Source: Acidovorax sp. 1608163
GTDB lineage: Bacteria; Pseudomonadota; Gammaproteobacteria; Burkholderiales; Burkholderiaceae_C
Direction of reading: 5' to 3'
Length of the DNA stretch: 64,000 nucleotides
NCBI RefSeq assembly: GCF_003669015.1
Contig: NZ_CP033069.1
Location: 1,119,001 to 1,183,000 of the forward strand
The stretch's first letter is position 1, and each line of letters begins with the position of its first letter. The notes beneath the pieces are model-generated. The model had not been told where the DNA came from. It did no database searches and was given only the letters and a program-made list of their open reading frames with translations. Below, piece by piece: positions 27,189 through 38,354 of the stretch. A program made the position numbers and the translations under genes.

Positions 27189-28471
27189 TCAGTCCATGCT
27201 CAGGCTTTCGGCCCAGGTCAGGGCTTGCAAGTGAGCCCAGTTCACTTGGCGGTTGGACAGGTGCAGCTCGTCGGCCATCTTGGCAAACATGGCGTCGTCG
27301 CCGCTTTCGCAGGCCTTGGTCAGTGCCAGGAACGGTGCAAACACGCCAGTGCCGTGCAGCAGCGCATCGGTCACGGGCTGGGGCAGGGCCACCGATTCCA
27401 GGGCTTTCTCCATCGTGACGTTGAGCATCGAGTCCAGCAGCGAGAAAACACCCACCACGAAGGCGTTGTCGCACTCTTCGGGGGCAGCATTTCGGCGGCC
27501 AGCAGCTCCATCAGGCGCCCGCGCACCACGGCGGTCTGGCCCACGGCGGGTGGGGCTCCATCGCGTGACGTGGTCATGAGCAGCGCCGCCCAGCGGAACA
27601 GCTTTTTCAGGCCCAGGATCATCACGGCGTGGCGGAAGGAGGTCACCTCACACGACAAGCCAAAGCCCGACGAATTGATGAAGCGCAGCAGGTTGAAGGA
27701 CAGCGTGGGGTCCTTCTTGAGCAGGTCTTCGATCTCGCTCGTGTCGGCCTGTTTGCGCACCAGGTTGATGAGCTGGATGATGGTGGCCTGCGAGGGGCGG
27801 ATGGTGGTGGCCTTGACCAGCGAAGGCTTGGCAAACCAGAAGCCCTGGAACAGTTTCACGCCCAGGTCGGACATGAGCTTGAACTGCTCGGCCGTCTCCA
27901 CTTTTTCGGCCACCAGCTTGGCTTTGGCGAATTGGCTTGCAAACTTCACCAGCGGGCCTGCCAGCTCGGGCTTGAAGGCCTGCAAGTCCAGCTTAATGAA
28001 GGAGGCCAGAGGCATCCAACTGGCGTAAGGCTTGCGCAGCGCATTCTGGTTCAGCGCCAGGCGAAAGCCGCGCTCGCACAGCGCCTGCAGTGCGGGCACG
28101 CGCTGATCGATCTGCTCTTGGGTGGCCGTGTCGGGCAGGGGAGGCACTTCCAGCACCACCTTCTCGGGGTGGATCAGCTCCAGGTGGCCGCCAGCCAGGC
28201 TCTCGTGCGTGCAGTTGATGAACACGGTTTTCTTGCCCACCAGCGCCTCAGTGCCCGCGTAGGACAGGGCGTTGAAGAGCAGCGCTGCATCGCTGGCTGC
28301 TGTGTGGGCGTCTGCGGCGGTAGAGCGGTCAAACAGCTCGTAGCCATAGACCATGCGGTTGTGGTCCACGATGGCCTGACGGGCAATGATCGCCAGGTTG
28401 CTGGCATCAACGTCTTCCTGTGGGGCTGCGGTCTCGACGTCGGGGGTGTCTTGGTCTGGGGTACTCGACAT
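27189..28471 (-). pseudogene. Degenerate EAL-HDOD signalling protein, frameshifted
   Basis: One gene in two frames: residues 1 to about 329 are read to 27484, then the reading frame changes at a run of five C (gene strand) and the rest, FVVGVFSLLDSML to WAESLSMD, continues in another frame to 27189. The paralogue at 28596 is intact across this point. Domains: an EAL-like half (YELFDR at 44-49, IKLDL 159-163, AEKVET 188-193, QGFWFAKP 209-216) and an HDOD half. The aspartate pair of active EAL enzymes is replaced by LALNQNA (138-144), so c-di-GMP hydrolysis is unlikely; a scaffold or sensor role as in YuxH-like proteins is more probable. One lost C, a sequencing error or a real mutation would all explain the shift. 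Confidence 0.8.
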
Positions 28472-28595
28472 GGTGCGGCTAAAGAATGGGTTGAGCGAAG
28501 CGCTTCACAAGATTCTAGGGCCTGCCGGGCCGGCCCATGCGCCTGTGGCCGTGCCAGGTGGCGCAGCGCACACACCCGAGCGCATGGCGCGTCCC

Positions 28596-29864
28596 TCAGT
28601 CGGCCATCTGATCGGCCCAGGCCAGTGCCTGCAGGTGGGCCAGGTTGATTTGCTGGCTGGTGAGGTGCAGGGTGCCCGCCGCCTTGTGGAACACCGCGTC
28701 GTCGCTGGATTCACAGGCTTCGGCCAGGGTCAGCAGATCGCCCAGCACGCCCTCGCGGCGCAACAGGGCTGCGGCCACGGCATCGGGCACGGTCAGCAGG
28801 CCCAGGGCCGATTCCATGGGGATGGAGAGCATCACATCCAGCAGCGAGAAGATGCCCACCACGAAGGCCTGATCGGCTTCTTCCGCAGGCATGCTCTCCA
28901 GGGCCAGCAATTCCATCAAGCGGCCGCGCACCACGGCCGTTTGGCCCACCGACGAGGGTGCGCCGCCCGTGCGTGCAGCAGTGAGCAGCAGCGCCGCCCA
29001 GCGGAACAGTTTTTTGAGCCCCAGCAGCATGACGGCCTGGCGAAAGGAGGTGATCTCGCGGTTCAGCCCAAAGCCTGCGGAGTTGATCAGGCGCATCAGG
29101 TTGAAGGCCAGGCCTGCGTCTTTCTTCAGCACCTCTTCGATGTCGTCGGTGCTGGCCTGTTTGCGCACCAGGTTGATGAGTTGCACGATGCTGGTCTGCG
29201 CGGGGGACAGCAGCTTGGTCTCGACCAGCGAGGGGCGCGCAAACCAGTAGCCCTGGAACAGCTGCACGCCCTGGCTGGAGACCATGTCGTACTGCTGCGC
29301 GGTCTCCACTTTCTCCGCAATCAGCTCGGCCTGGGTGTGGCGGGCCGCGTAACGGATGAGCACCGTCAGCTGGTCCGCTGCCAGCACCGACAAGTCCAGC
29401 TTGATGTAGTCCGCCAGGGGCAGCCAGGCCGCGTAGGCCGATTCGAGCACGGTGTGGTTGAACGCGAGATGGAAACCGCGTTCGCGCAGGCCCATCAGGA
29501 TGGGCAGGCGGGTTTCCACTTCCTGTGCCGCAGCATGGCCCAGGGGGGGGATCTCCAGCACGACCTTGTCAGGGTCCAGCAATTCCAGGTGGCCGCCCGA
29601 GAGGCTCTCGTGCGTGCAGTTCACAAAAATCAGCTTCTTGCCCACCAGCTCTTCGGTGCCTGCGTGCGACAGCGCTGTGAACACCAGGGTGACGTCTGTG
29701 GCCGCCGTGTGCCCAATGCCCGTGCGTGATCGGTTGAACAGCTCATAGCCAATGACCGCTTGCTGCGCATTGACGATGGCCTGGCGAGCAATCATGGCCA
29801 CAGCGGATTGCCCCGGTGTGGCGCTTGCAGGGTAGGCTGCTGCAGGGGCTGGTGTGTTGGACAT
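28596..29864 (-). CDS. Degenerate EAL-HDOD domain protein (intact paralogue)
   Basis: 422-residue signalling protein of the YuxH/HDOD type. EAL-like half: YELFNR, IKLDLSVL, AEKVETAQQY and QGYWFARP are kept, but the catalytic Asp-Asp segment is replaced by LAFNHTV, so enzymatic activity on c-di-GMP is not expected. The HDOD half (from about residue 215, QLINLVRKQASTDDIEEVLKKD) shows FNLMRLINSAGFGL and the helix-rich core. HDOD proteins integrate signals for motility, biofilm or division. It lies 124 bases upstream of its frameshifted tandem copy, on the same strand, so the pair probably arose by duplication and may be one operon. Confidence 0.85.
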   Translation of the reverse strand: MSNTPAPAAAYPASATPGQSAVAMIARQAIVNAQQAVIGYELFNRSRTGIGHTAATDVTLVFTALSHAGTEELVGKKLIFVNCTHESLSGGHLELLDPDKVVLEIPPLGHAAAQEVETRLPILMGLRERGFHLAFNHTVLESAYAAWLPLADYIKLDLSVLAADQLTVLIRYAARHTQAELIAEKVETAQQYDMVSSQGVQLFQGYWFARPSLVETKLLSPAQTSIVQLINLVRKQASTDDIEEVLKKDAGLAFNLMRLINSAGFGLNREITSFRQAVMLLGLKKLFRWAALLLTAARTGGAPSSVGQTAVVRGRLMELLALESMPAEEADQAFVVGIFSLLDVMLSIPMESALGLLTVPDAVAAALLRREGVLGDLLTLAEACESSDDAVFHKAAGTLHLTSQQINLAHLQALAWADQMAD

Positions 29865-29949
29865 GGTGAGTTACTCACGGGTGGACGGTTCATGAAAGGC
29901 ATCTGGCAGGGCCATCGATTGTAGGTAACGCGCAATTCCGACAGGCTTT

Positions 29950-30753
29950 TCAGCCCTGCTGTAGCCACTGCAACTCTGCCTCGGTAAAGCCTGCCTGGCG
30001 GCGGGCTGCGTTGTTGAACGGGGGCTTGAGCCGGGGGGCTTCGTACTTTTTGACCAGTTCGGCGTAGTGCGTCTCGGGGTTGATCCCCTGGCGCTCGCAC
30101 AGCCAGCGGTACCAGTGGTTGCCTATGGCGACATGCCCGACCTCGTCGCGCAAGATGATGTTCAAAATCTCAACCGCTGCCAGGGCGTCGGGCGTGCCCA
30201 CTTGCCGCAGTTTGTTCTGGATCTGTGGGGTGGCGTCCAGGCCCCGCGCTTCCATGGTGCGGGGCACCAGCGCCATGCGCGCCACGATGTCGTGCTGGGT
30301 TTTCTCGCACATGGTCCACAGGCCCTGGTGCGCGGGAAAGTCGCCATAGTCATGCCCCTGGGCCCGCAGGTGGTCGCGCAGCAGGCCAAAGTGCATGGCT
30401 TCTTCTGCCGCCACTTGCACCCAGTTCCGGTAATAGTCAGCGGGCATGGCGTCAAAGCGCCATACGGCGTCCAGCGCCAGGTTGATGGCGTTGAACTCAA
30501 TGTGCGCAATGGCGTGGATCAGGATGGCGCGGCCTTGCGCCGTAGCGGGTGAGCGTCGGGCCACTTCGGTGTGGCGCATCAGCGCGGGGCGGGCCGGGTG
30601 GCCTGGCAAGCAGGCCGGGTCTACGGTGTCGGTGGGGAATGTGTTTGCTATCGAATATGTAGCTAGTTGCGCTTGTAGATCAAGCGCTGCGGCCGCTTTT
30701 TGGTCTGGGTCTGTCAGGCATAAAACCTGCAGTGCACGTTGGCGAAGCTCCAT
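29950..30753 (-). CDS. DUF455 family ferritin-like protein
   Basis: Di-iron-type four-helix protein of unknown reaction. Candidate metal ligands are in HAIAHIEFNAINLALDAVW, QVAAEEAMHFGLLRDHL and IILRDEVGHVAIGNHWYRWL, the three helices that carry the E/H pattern in this family. The ATG at 30753 gives 267 residues with N-terminus MELRQRALQVL; the ATG at 30777 adds eight unconserved residues. Palindromic copy F lies in frame at about residues 17-36, in a segment before the conserved core. Divergent from the gamma carbonic anhydrase gene with 111 bases between starts. Confidence 0.85.
   Translation of the reverse strand: MELRQRALQVLCLTDPDQKAAAALDLQAQLATYSIANTFPTDTVDPACLPGHPARPALMRHTEVARRSPATAQGRAILIHAIAHIEFNAINLALDAVWRFDAMPADYYRNWVQVAAEEAMHFGLLRDHLRAQGHDYGDFPAHQGLWTMCEKTQHDIVARMALVPRTMEARGLDATPQIQNKLRQVGTPDALAAVEILNIILRDEVGHVAIGNHWYRWLCERQGINPETHYAELVKKYEAPRLKPPFNNAARRQAGFTEAELQWLQQG
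30646..30703 (+). repeat. Palindromic element copy F, inside the DUF455 gene
   Basis: TGTAGCTAGTTGCGCTTG at about 30659-30676 and CAAGCGCTGCGGCC at 30681-30694. On the gene strand it encodes AAALDLQAQLATYS, closely matching the peptides of copies A and C, in the same frame. Confidence 0.75.
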
Positions 30754-30864
30754 CCTTACAATTCTAGGCCCTGCCACCTACCGCACTGCTCACGCTTTGT
30801 AAACAATTGGCAGCCATTTGTTTCTTGATGGGTTTCTTTCTTTACCTCAACCGGAGTGTGTGGC

Positions 30865-31389
30865 ATGGCTTTGTATGAACTGGATGGTGTGGCCCCCCAG
30901 GTGCCCGCATCGGCCTGGGTGGCAGACAGCGCCCAGGTGATGGGGCGGGTGGCGTTGGGTGAAGACGCCAGCGTGTGGTTTGGTGCGGTGGTGCGGGGCG
31001 ACACCGACAGCATCACCATCGGTGCGGGCACCAACATCCAGGACGCCAGCGTGCTGCATGCCGACTTTGGCAAACCCCTGGTGGTGGGGGCGCGCGTGAC
31101 GGTGGGCCACCAGGTCATGCTGCACGGCTGCACGATTGGGGACGAATCGCTGATCGGCATTGGCGCTGTGGTGCTCAACGGCGCCAAGATCGGCAAGAAC
31201 TGCTTGGTGGGTGCCGGGGCCCTGGTGACCGAGGGCAAAGAGTTTCCCGATGGCTCCATGATCATCGGCAGCCCGGCCAAGGCGGTGCGCGAGCTGACGC
31301 CCGAGCAGATCGAGGGCCTTCGCCAAAGTGCGCTGCACTACATCGAGAACGCCCGCCGCTTCAAGGCGGGCTTGCGCCGCATCGACTGA
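30865..31389 (+). CDS. Gamma carbonic anhydrase family protein
   Basis: Left-handed beta-helix trimer of the gamma-class carbonic anhydrase / YrdA-PaaY group. Hexapeptide repeats run from about residue 15 to 130 (GRVALGEDASVWFGAVVRGDTDSITIG). The three zinc histidines are His65 (LHADFG), His82 and His87 (GHQVMLHGC). GGAG lies before the ATG at 30865, giving 174 residues. Several members lack detectable anhydrase activity or act as thioesterases, so the activity is not certain. Single gene upstream of hslO, 58 bases apart and possibly co-transcribed. Confidence 0.92.
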   Translation: MALYELDGVAPQVPASAWVADSAQVMGRVALGEDASVWFGAVVRGDTDSITIGAGTNIQDASVLHADFGKPLVVGARVTVGHQVMLHGCTIGDESLIGIGAVVLNGAKIGKNCLVGAGALVTEGKEFPDGSMIIGSPAKAVRELTPEQIEGLRQSALHYIENARRFKAGLRRID

Positions 31390-31447
31390 CGCGCAGCAGC
31401 CCCGCTGGTTGTGCGTCTCCTTTTTTACGTTTTTCTGGAATCCCTGA

Positions 31448-32440
31448 GTGTCTGAACTCCACAAGTTTCTTTTCGAAGGCCAGCCTGTGCGCGGCATGAT
31501 CGTGCGCCTGACCGATGCCTGGACCGATGTGTTGCAGCGCCGTGCCAGCAACTCAGCCACGGGCGCCTATGCGGCCCCGGTGCAGGAGCTGCTGGGCGAG
31601 ATGGCTGCGGCTGGTGTGCTGATGCAGTCCAACATCAAGTTCAATGGGGCGCTGGTGCTGCAGGTCTTTGGTGATGGCCCCGTCAAGGTGGCCGTGGCCG
31701 AGGTGCAGTCAGACCTGAGCCTGCGGGCCACCGCCACGGTCAATGGCGAGGTGCCGCCAGATGCCAAGCTGAGCCAGATGGTGAACGTGGGCGGCGGTGG
31801 GCGCTGCGCCATCACCCTGGACCCCAAGGACCGCCACCCAGGCCAACAGCCCTACCAGGGCGTGGTGCCTTTGCATGGCGACCACCATGAGAAGCTCGAT
31901 CGCCTGTCGGACGTGCTGCAGCACTACATGCTGCAGTCCGAGCAGCTCGATACGGTGCTGGTGTTGGCTGCCAACAGCCAGGTTGCCGCCGGGCTGCTGA
32001 TCCAGCGCATGCCGCTCAAGGGCGAAGGCAATCTGGCGCAGGGGCTGACGCACCGTGAGAACGAAGACCAGATCGGCCACAACGAAGACTACAACCGCAT
32101 TGCGCACCTGGCCTCCAGCCTGACCCGCGATGAGCTGCTGACGCTGGATGTGGACACCATCCTGCGCCGCCTGTTCTGGGAAGAAAAGCTGCTGCGCTTT
32201 GAGCCGCAGCAAGGGGAGTCGGGCCCCCGTTTTGCCTGCACCTGCAGCCGAGAGCGCGTGGCCAACATGCTGCGCAGCCTGGGGGCGGAAGAAGCCGAGA
32301 GCATCCTGGCCGAGCGCAACGAGATCGAAGTGGGTTGCGAGTTTTGCGGCCAGCAGTACCGCTTTGACGCCGTGGATGCTGCCCAGATCTTTGTGCCCCC
32401 CACGGTGGCGCAACCGCCCGCACCTTCAGGGGTGCAGTAA
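31448..32440 (+). CDS. hslO: Redox-regulated chaperone Hsp33
   Basis: Holdase chaperone switched on by peroxide plus heat or by hypochlorous acid through loss of zinc. The four zinc cysteines are present: Cys264 and Cys266 (CTC) and Cys297 and Cys300 (CEFC), with the usual spacing. The N-terminal domain carries MIVRLTDAWTDVLQRR and the GGGGRCAITLDPKDRHPGQQPYQGVVPL segment. The start is GTG. 330 residues, slightly longer than E. coli Hsp33 because of an N-terminal extension and a Pro-rich tail. Followed by a gene for a CZB-domain protein. Confidence 0.95.
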   Translation: MSELHKFLFEGQPVRGMIVRLTDAWTDVLQRRASNSATGAYAAPVQELLGEMAAAGVLMQSNIKFNGALVLQVFGDGPVKVAVAEVQSDLSLRATATVNGEVPPDAKLSQMVNVGGGGRCAITLDPKDRHPGQQPYQGVVPLHGDHHEKLDRLSDVLQHYMLQSEQLDTVLVLAANSQVAAGLLIQRMPLKGEGNLAQGLTHRENEDQIGHNEDYNRIAHLASSLTRDELLTLDVDTILRRLFWEEKLLRFEPQQGESGPRFACTCSRERVANMLRSLGAEEAESILAERNEIEVGCEFCGQQYRFDAVDAAQIFVPPTVAQPPAPSGVQ

Positions 32441-32581
32441 CGGCGGCGGCGCCCTGGCTTGGGGCGCCGATCTGTTGCTTTGCTTCTGATTCCCAGCCAA
32501 AACGCGCACCTTGAATGCTGCCCATGGCGGGCTGCGGCCTGTCGCTGGCCCCTGGAAACCGCTCCCCGTATGTGACGATTG

Positions 32582-32614
32582 TTGACACATTGGCGACAAG
32601 TCCTCACATAAGAT
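32582..32614 (+). promoter_or_regulatory. Candidate promoter of the CZB-domain gene
   Basis: A perfect TTGACA at 32582-32587, then CATAAG at about 32607-32612 after 19 bases (or TAAGAT after 21). The -35 is excellent, the -10 and spacing are imperfect. It lies 25 bases before the ATG at 32639. Confidence 0.4.
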
Positions 32615-32638
32615 TCGCCCCCATAAGGGAGGGTTTTC

Positions 32639-33118
32639 ATGGATTTTCTTCGCCGATTTTTGGGGGCGTCGGCCCAGAATTCCGTGTCGTCAACCGCACC
32701 AGTCGATGGCCTGCTGGCATTGGCCTCGCCCCCTGTTGATTCTGTGCCCGCCGAGCTGGATGTGGATGCCGCCATCAATGCCCATGAGCGCTGGAAAGTG
32801 CGGCTGATGGACTATCTGGAAGGGCGCTCTCAGGTGGGGCTGGACCCCGAAGTGATTCGGCGCGACAACTACAGTGCCTTGGGCCGCTGGCTGCACGGCG
32901 TCGGGCGCGAAATGCTGGGACACCACCCCGAATACCCCATGCTGCTGGCGCGGCACCGCTACTTTCACGAGCAAGCCGCCGAGATCGTGGAGCTGGCCCA
33001 GCAAGGGGAGTGGGAGCGTGTGGTGGCCATTCTCAACGGCGGTTACCGTTTTGCCTCCAACCAGATCGTCATCCTGCTCAAGTCCATTCGGCACAGCGTG
33101 AGCCAGGAGAGTGCCTAA
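32639..33118 (+). CDS. Chemoreceptor zinc-binding (CZB) domain protein lacking the cysteine
   Basis: A stand-alone CZB domain (about residues 42-130) with a 40-residue low-complexity leader. CZB domains hold zinc with three His and one Cys, and sense hypochlorite or zinc. The histidines are visible: His49 (AHERW), His106 and His110 (RHRYFH). The cysteine of the D-x-x-C-x-L-G-x-W motif is replaced: here DNYSALGRWL, with Ser79. So zinc binding by the usual four ligands, and thiol-based sensing, should be weakened or altered. No signalling domain is attached, suggesting a soluble partner of another protein. It follows hslO and has its own promoter candidate. Confidence 0.8.
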   Translation: MDFLRRFLGASAQNSVSSTAPVDGLLALASPPVDSVPAELDVDAAINAHERWKVRLMDYLEGRSQVGLDPEVIRRDNYSALGRWLHGVGREMLGHHPEYPMLLARHRYFHEQAAEIVELAQQGEWERVVAILNGGYRFASNQIVILLKSIRHSVSQESA

Positions 33119-33139
33119 GGCCAGGCCCCAAGGCTGCGC

Positions 33140-33628
33140 CTAGGCTGGCGGCGCCAGTTTCAAAGACGTAAAGAGCCGGTGCTCGCACACCGGATCGCTG
33201 CATTTCTCGCATCCCCATGCGCGCAGCCTGGCTCGGGTGTCTGGGTTGCTTTCACTGTCTGGCGCGGTGGGCGCCGATGCCGCCATGGCGGGCTGTGGCG
33301 GTTTGGTCTTGCCCTCGTCCAGGGATGCTAAAACACTGGACAACCTGCGCTCCAGTGGGCCGTACAACACACGGTAGGCGATGCCGCGCAATGCCAGCCC
33401 TTGGCGCAGCTGGGCATCCTGTTCGGCGCGCTGGGGCTGTTCCGCAGCGGAGCAGGGCCAGTCCAGGCCCATCAGCACCACCAGGGCGGGCAGAGTCAGG
33501 GCGGGCGCCTCATCGGGCATGGCCCCTGGTGGATGCAAGCGCCCAGCTAAGGGCCCCAGCCGCTCGGCCAAGGCCTGCCAGAGCGCTTCTGCGCCCGTGT
33601 GGGCGGCACCCAGGATGTGGACGGTCAT
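33140..33628 (-). CDS. Hypothetical protein with C-terminal Cys motif
   Basis: 162 residues, not recognised. It begins MTVHILGAAHTGAEAL and contains an Ala/Leu-rich helical part, an arginine-rich middle (GIAYRVLYGPLERRLSSVLASL) and a C-terminal cysteine cluster, CEKCSDPVCEHRLF, which could bind zinc or iron (C-x2-C, x4, C-x-H). No signal peptide or helix. It is the last gene of the minus-strand row pyrG-kdsA-DUF1330-eno-ftsB, 54 bases after ftsB, so it is probably co-transcribed. It might serve in redox or metal handling, but there is no real evidence. Confidence 0.6.
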   Translation of the reverse strand: MTVHILGAAHTGAEALWQALAERLGPLAGRLHPPGAMPDEAPALTLPALVVLMGLDWPCSAAEQPQRAEQDAQLRQGLALRGIAYRVLYGPLERRLSSVLASLDEGKTKPPQPAMAASAPTAPDSESNPDTRARLRAWGCEKCSDPVCEHRLFTSLKLAPPA

Positions 33629-33682
33629 GTGAGGAGAGGGCTGGCAGATGCCAACCTGAGGGGCGCACTCGCTTGCGAGCGA

Positions 33683-33961
33683 TCAGCGCGGCGTGAACTG
33701 AACGTACACCTCGTTGGGCTTGACCATGCCCAGCTCGTTGCGGGCCTTTTCTTCCACCATGTCCAGCCCTTCCTTGAGGTCATGGACTTCAGAGGCCAGA
33801 CGCTCATTGGTCTGGCGCACTTGGGCATTGGCGGTCTTTTGCTCGTCGATCTTCTGCTGCATCGCAGTCACCTGCGGCAAGCTGCCGCGCCCCAGCCAAA
33901 GCTGGGCGTGCACTGCGGCCAGCAAGGCCAGCAGGATCACAGGGACAAGGCGGGTGCTCAT
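33683..33961 (-). CDS. ftsB: Cell division protein FtsB
   Basis: Small bitopic divisome protein that joins FtsL and FtsQ and activates septal peptidoglycan synthesis by FtsWI. 92 residues: a short cytoplasmic start, one membrane helix (LVPVILLALLAAVHAQLWLG) and a periplasmic coiled coil (QQKIDEQKTANAQVRQTNERLASEVHDLKEGLDMVEEKARNELG) ending VKPNEVYVQF, the typical FtsB tail. The gene is 91 bases after eno, the usual order in proteobacteria. Confidence 0.93.
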   Translation of the reverse strand: MSTRLVPVILLALLAAVHAQLWLGRGSLPQVTAMQQKIDEQKTANAQVRQTNERLASEVHDLKEGLDMVEEKARNELGMVKPNEVYVQFTPR

Positions 33962-34052
33962 GAAATCGGTGAAGGGTGCGAGGGATCGAGGACTTGGTCA
34001 GTTGGTGCCGTTCAGCCGGGCGGTGCACTGCGGCGCACCGCCCGTGGTGGCA

Positions 34053-35360
<1,308 letters not shown>

Positions 35361-35365
35361 TTAAA

Positions 35366-35414
35366 TCAAATCGGGCTCTAGCGCTTATCTAATAAGCGCT
35401 AGCAGCTATCAATT
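35366..35414 (-). repeat. Palindromic element copy G, intergenic
   Basis: CTCTAGCGCTTATCT at 35376-35390 and AATAAGCGCTAGCAGCTATC after it; 37 bases identical to copy E. It sits between the DUF1330 gene and eno, all on the minus strand, 26-75 bases before the eno start, so it lies in the eno leader. Confidence 0.85.
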
Positions 35415-35439
35415 AGTGAGCGATCAGGTGCGAAGGCGG

Positions 35440-35730
35440 TCAAACGCCTTCGACACACACCATGCGCATGATGGCCGCACCTTCGCGCGCGGCCTTGGCC
35501 TTTTGGTACTCGGGCGTGTCGTAGAACGCGCGGGCTGCGTCAAAGCTGGCGAACTTCAGGATGACGGTGCGGCCGGGGTTCCAGTCGCCCTCCAGCACTT
35601 CCACCTTGCCGCCGCGCACGCACACTTCGGCGCCGTGGGCTTGCATGGCCAGGGTGCTCCACTTGCGGTACTCCTCGTACTGCGTGGGGTTGGTGACGGT
35701 GACGGATGCGATGACGTAACCACTGCTCAT
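35440..35730 (-). CDS. DUF1330 domain protein
   Basis: A 96-residue member of the DUF1330 dimeric alpha/beta-barrel family (related to the EthD/antibiotic monooxygenase fold); function unknown. Family marks are GYVIASVTVTNPTQYEEYRKW at the start, VEVLEGDWNPGRTVILKFASFDAARAFYDTPEYQKAKAAR in the middle. Cytoplasmic, no signal. It is placed between kdsA and eno (4 bases after kdsA), as in related Burkholderiales, so it belongs to the same operon. Confidence 0.9.
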   Translation of the reverse strand: MSSGYVIASVTVTNPTQYEEYRKWSTLAMQAHGAEVCVRGGKVEVLEGDWNPGRTVILKFASFDAARAFYDTPEYQKAKAAREGAAIMRMVCVEGV

Positions 35731-35733
35731 GTC

Positions 35734-36591
35734 TCAGGCTCCAAAGTTGTTTTCGAGGAATCCGTTTTTCTTGGTGACATCGTCCAGCGCCACCAAGGTC
35801 TCCAGCAGCGCCTTCATATGCTTGAGCGGCACGGCGTTGGGGCCGTCCGACCAGGCTTCGGCGGGCTTGGGGTGGGTCTCCATGAAGAGGCCCGCCACAC
35901 CCACCGCCACACCTGCGCGGGCCAGTACGGGCACCATGTCACGGGCGCCGCCACTCACTGCGCCCAGGCCGCCGGGCTTTTGCACCGAGTGGGTCACGTC
36001 AAACACCACCGGCGCGCCCGAGTTGCGCATCTCGGCCAGGCTGGTCATGTCGGCCACGAGGTTGTTGTAGCCAAAGCTCACACCACGCTCGCAGGCCAGA
36101 AAGCGGTCTTCCGACAGGCCGGCTTCCTTGGTGGCAGCGCGGGCCTTGTCGATGACGTTTTTCATGTCCCAGGGCGCGAGGAACTGCCCCTTCTTGATAT
36201 TCACCGGTTTGCCACTTTGCGCCACCGCGCGGATGAAGTCCGTCTGGCGGCAGAGGAAGGCAGGCGTTTGCAGCACATCGACCACGCTGGCCACTTCGGC
36301 CACGTGGGAGGTGTCGTGCACATCGGTCAGGATGGGTAACTGCAACTGGCGGCGCACTTCATCGAGGATCTTCAGGCCCGCATCGATGCCCACGCCGCGC
36401 TGGCTGGTGCCGGACGAGCGGTTGGCCTTGTCAAACGAGCCCTTGTAGATCAAGGGAATGCCCAAGGCCGTGCAGGCTTCCTTGAGCTGCCCCGCGACGT
36501 CGAGCGACATCTCCAGGCCTTCGATGGAGCAAGTACCTGCGATCAGGAAAAAGCGCTGCTGCAGGCCAACGTCAAATCCGCACAGTTGCAT
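35734..36591 (-). CDS. kdsA: KDO-8-phosphate synthase
   Basis: Condenses arabinose 5-phosphate and phosphoenolpyruvate to 3-deoxy-D-manno-octulosonate 8-phosphate, the first committed step towards the lipopolysaccharide core. 285 residues, normal. Visible: [63 protein letters not shown] and [12 protein letters not shown]. The sugar-sensing histidine and metal Asp residues are in the conserved segments. It lies 12 bases after pyrG and 4 bases before DUF1330. Confidence 0.97.
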   Translation of the reverse strand: MQLCGFDVGLQQRFFLIAGTCSIEGLEMSLDVAGQLKEACTALGIPLIYKGSFDKANRSSGTSQRGVGIDAGLKILDEVRRQLQLPILTDVHDTSHVAEVASVVDVLQTPAFLCRQTDFIRAVAQSGKPVNIKKGQFLAPWDMKNVIDKARAATKEAGLSEDRFLACERGVSFGYNNLVADMTSLAEMRNSGAPVVFDVTHSVQKPGGLGAVSGGARDMVPVLARAGVAVGVAGLFMETHPKPAEAWSDGPNAVPLKHMKALLETLVALDDVTKKNGFLENNFGA

Positions 36592-36602
36592 AGCCGTTTT
36601 CC

Positions 36603-38267
<1,665 letters not shown>

Positions 38268-38354
38268 TTATGGTGGTGGGAAATTGGGATTATAGATGGG
38301 GCATGAAAGCAGCTGCCGGCTGAGCCCTGGTCGGGGTCTGCTAAATTCGCGCCC

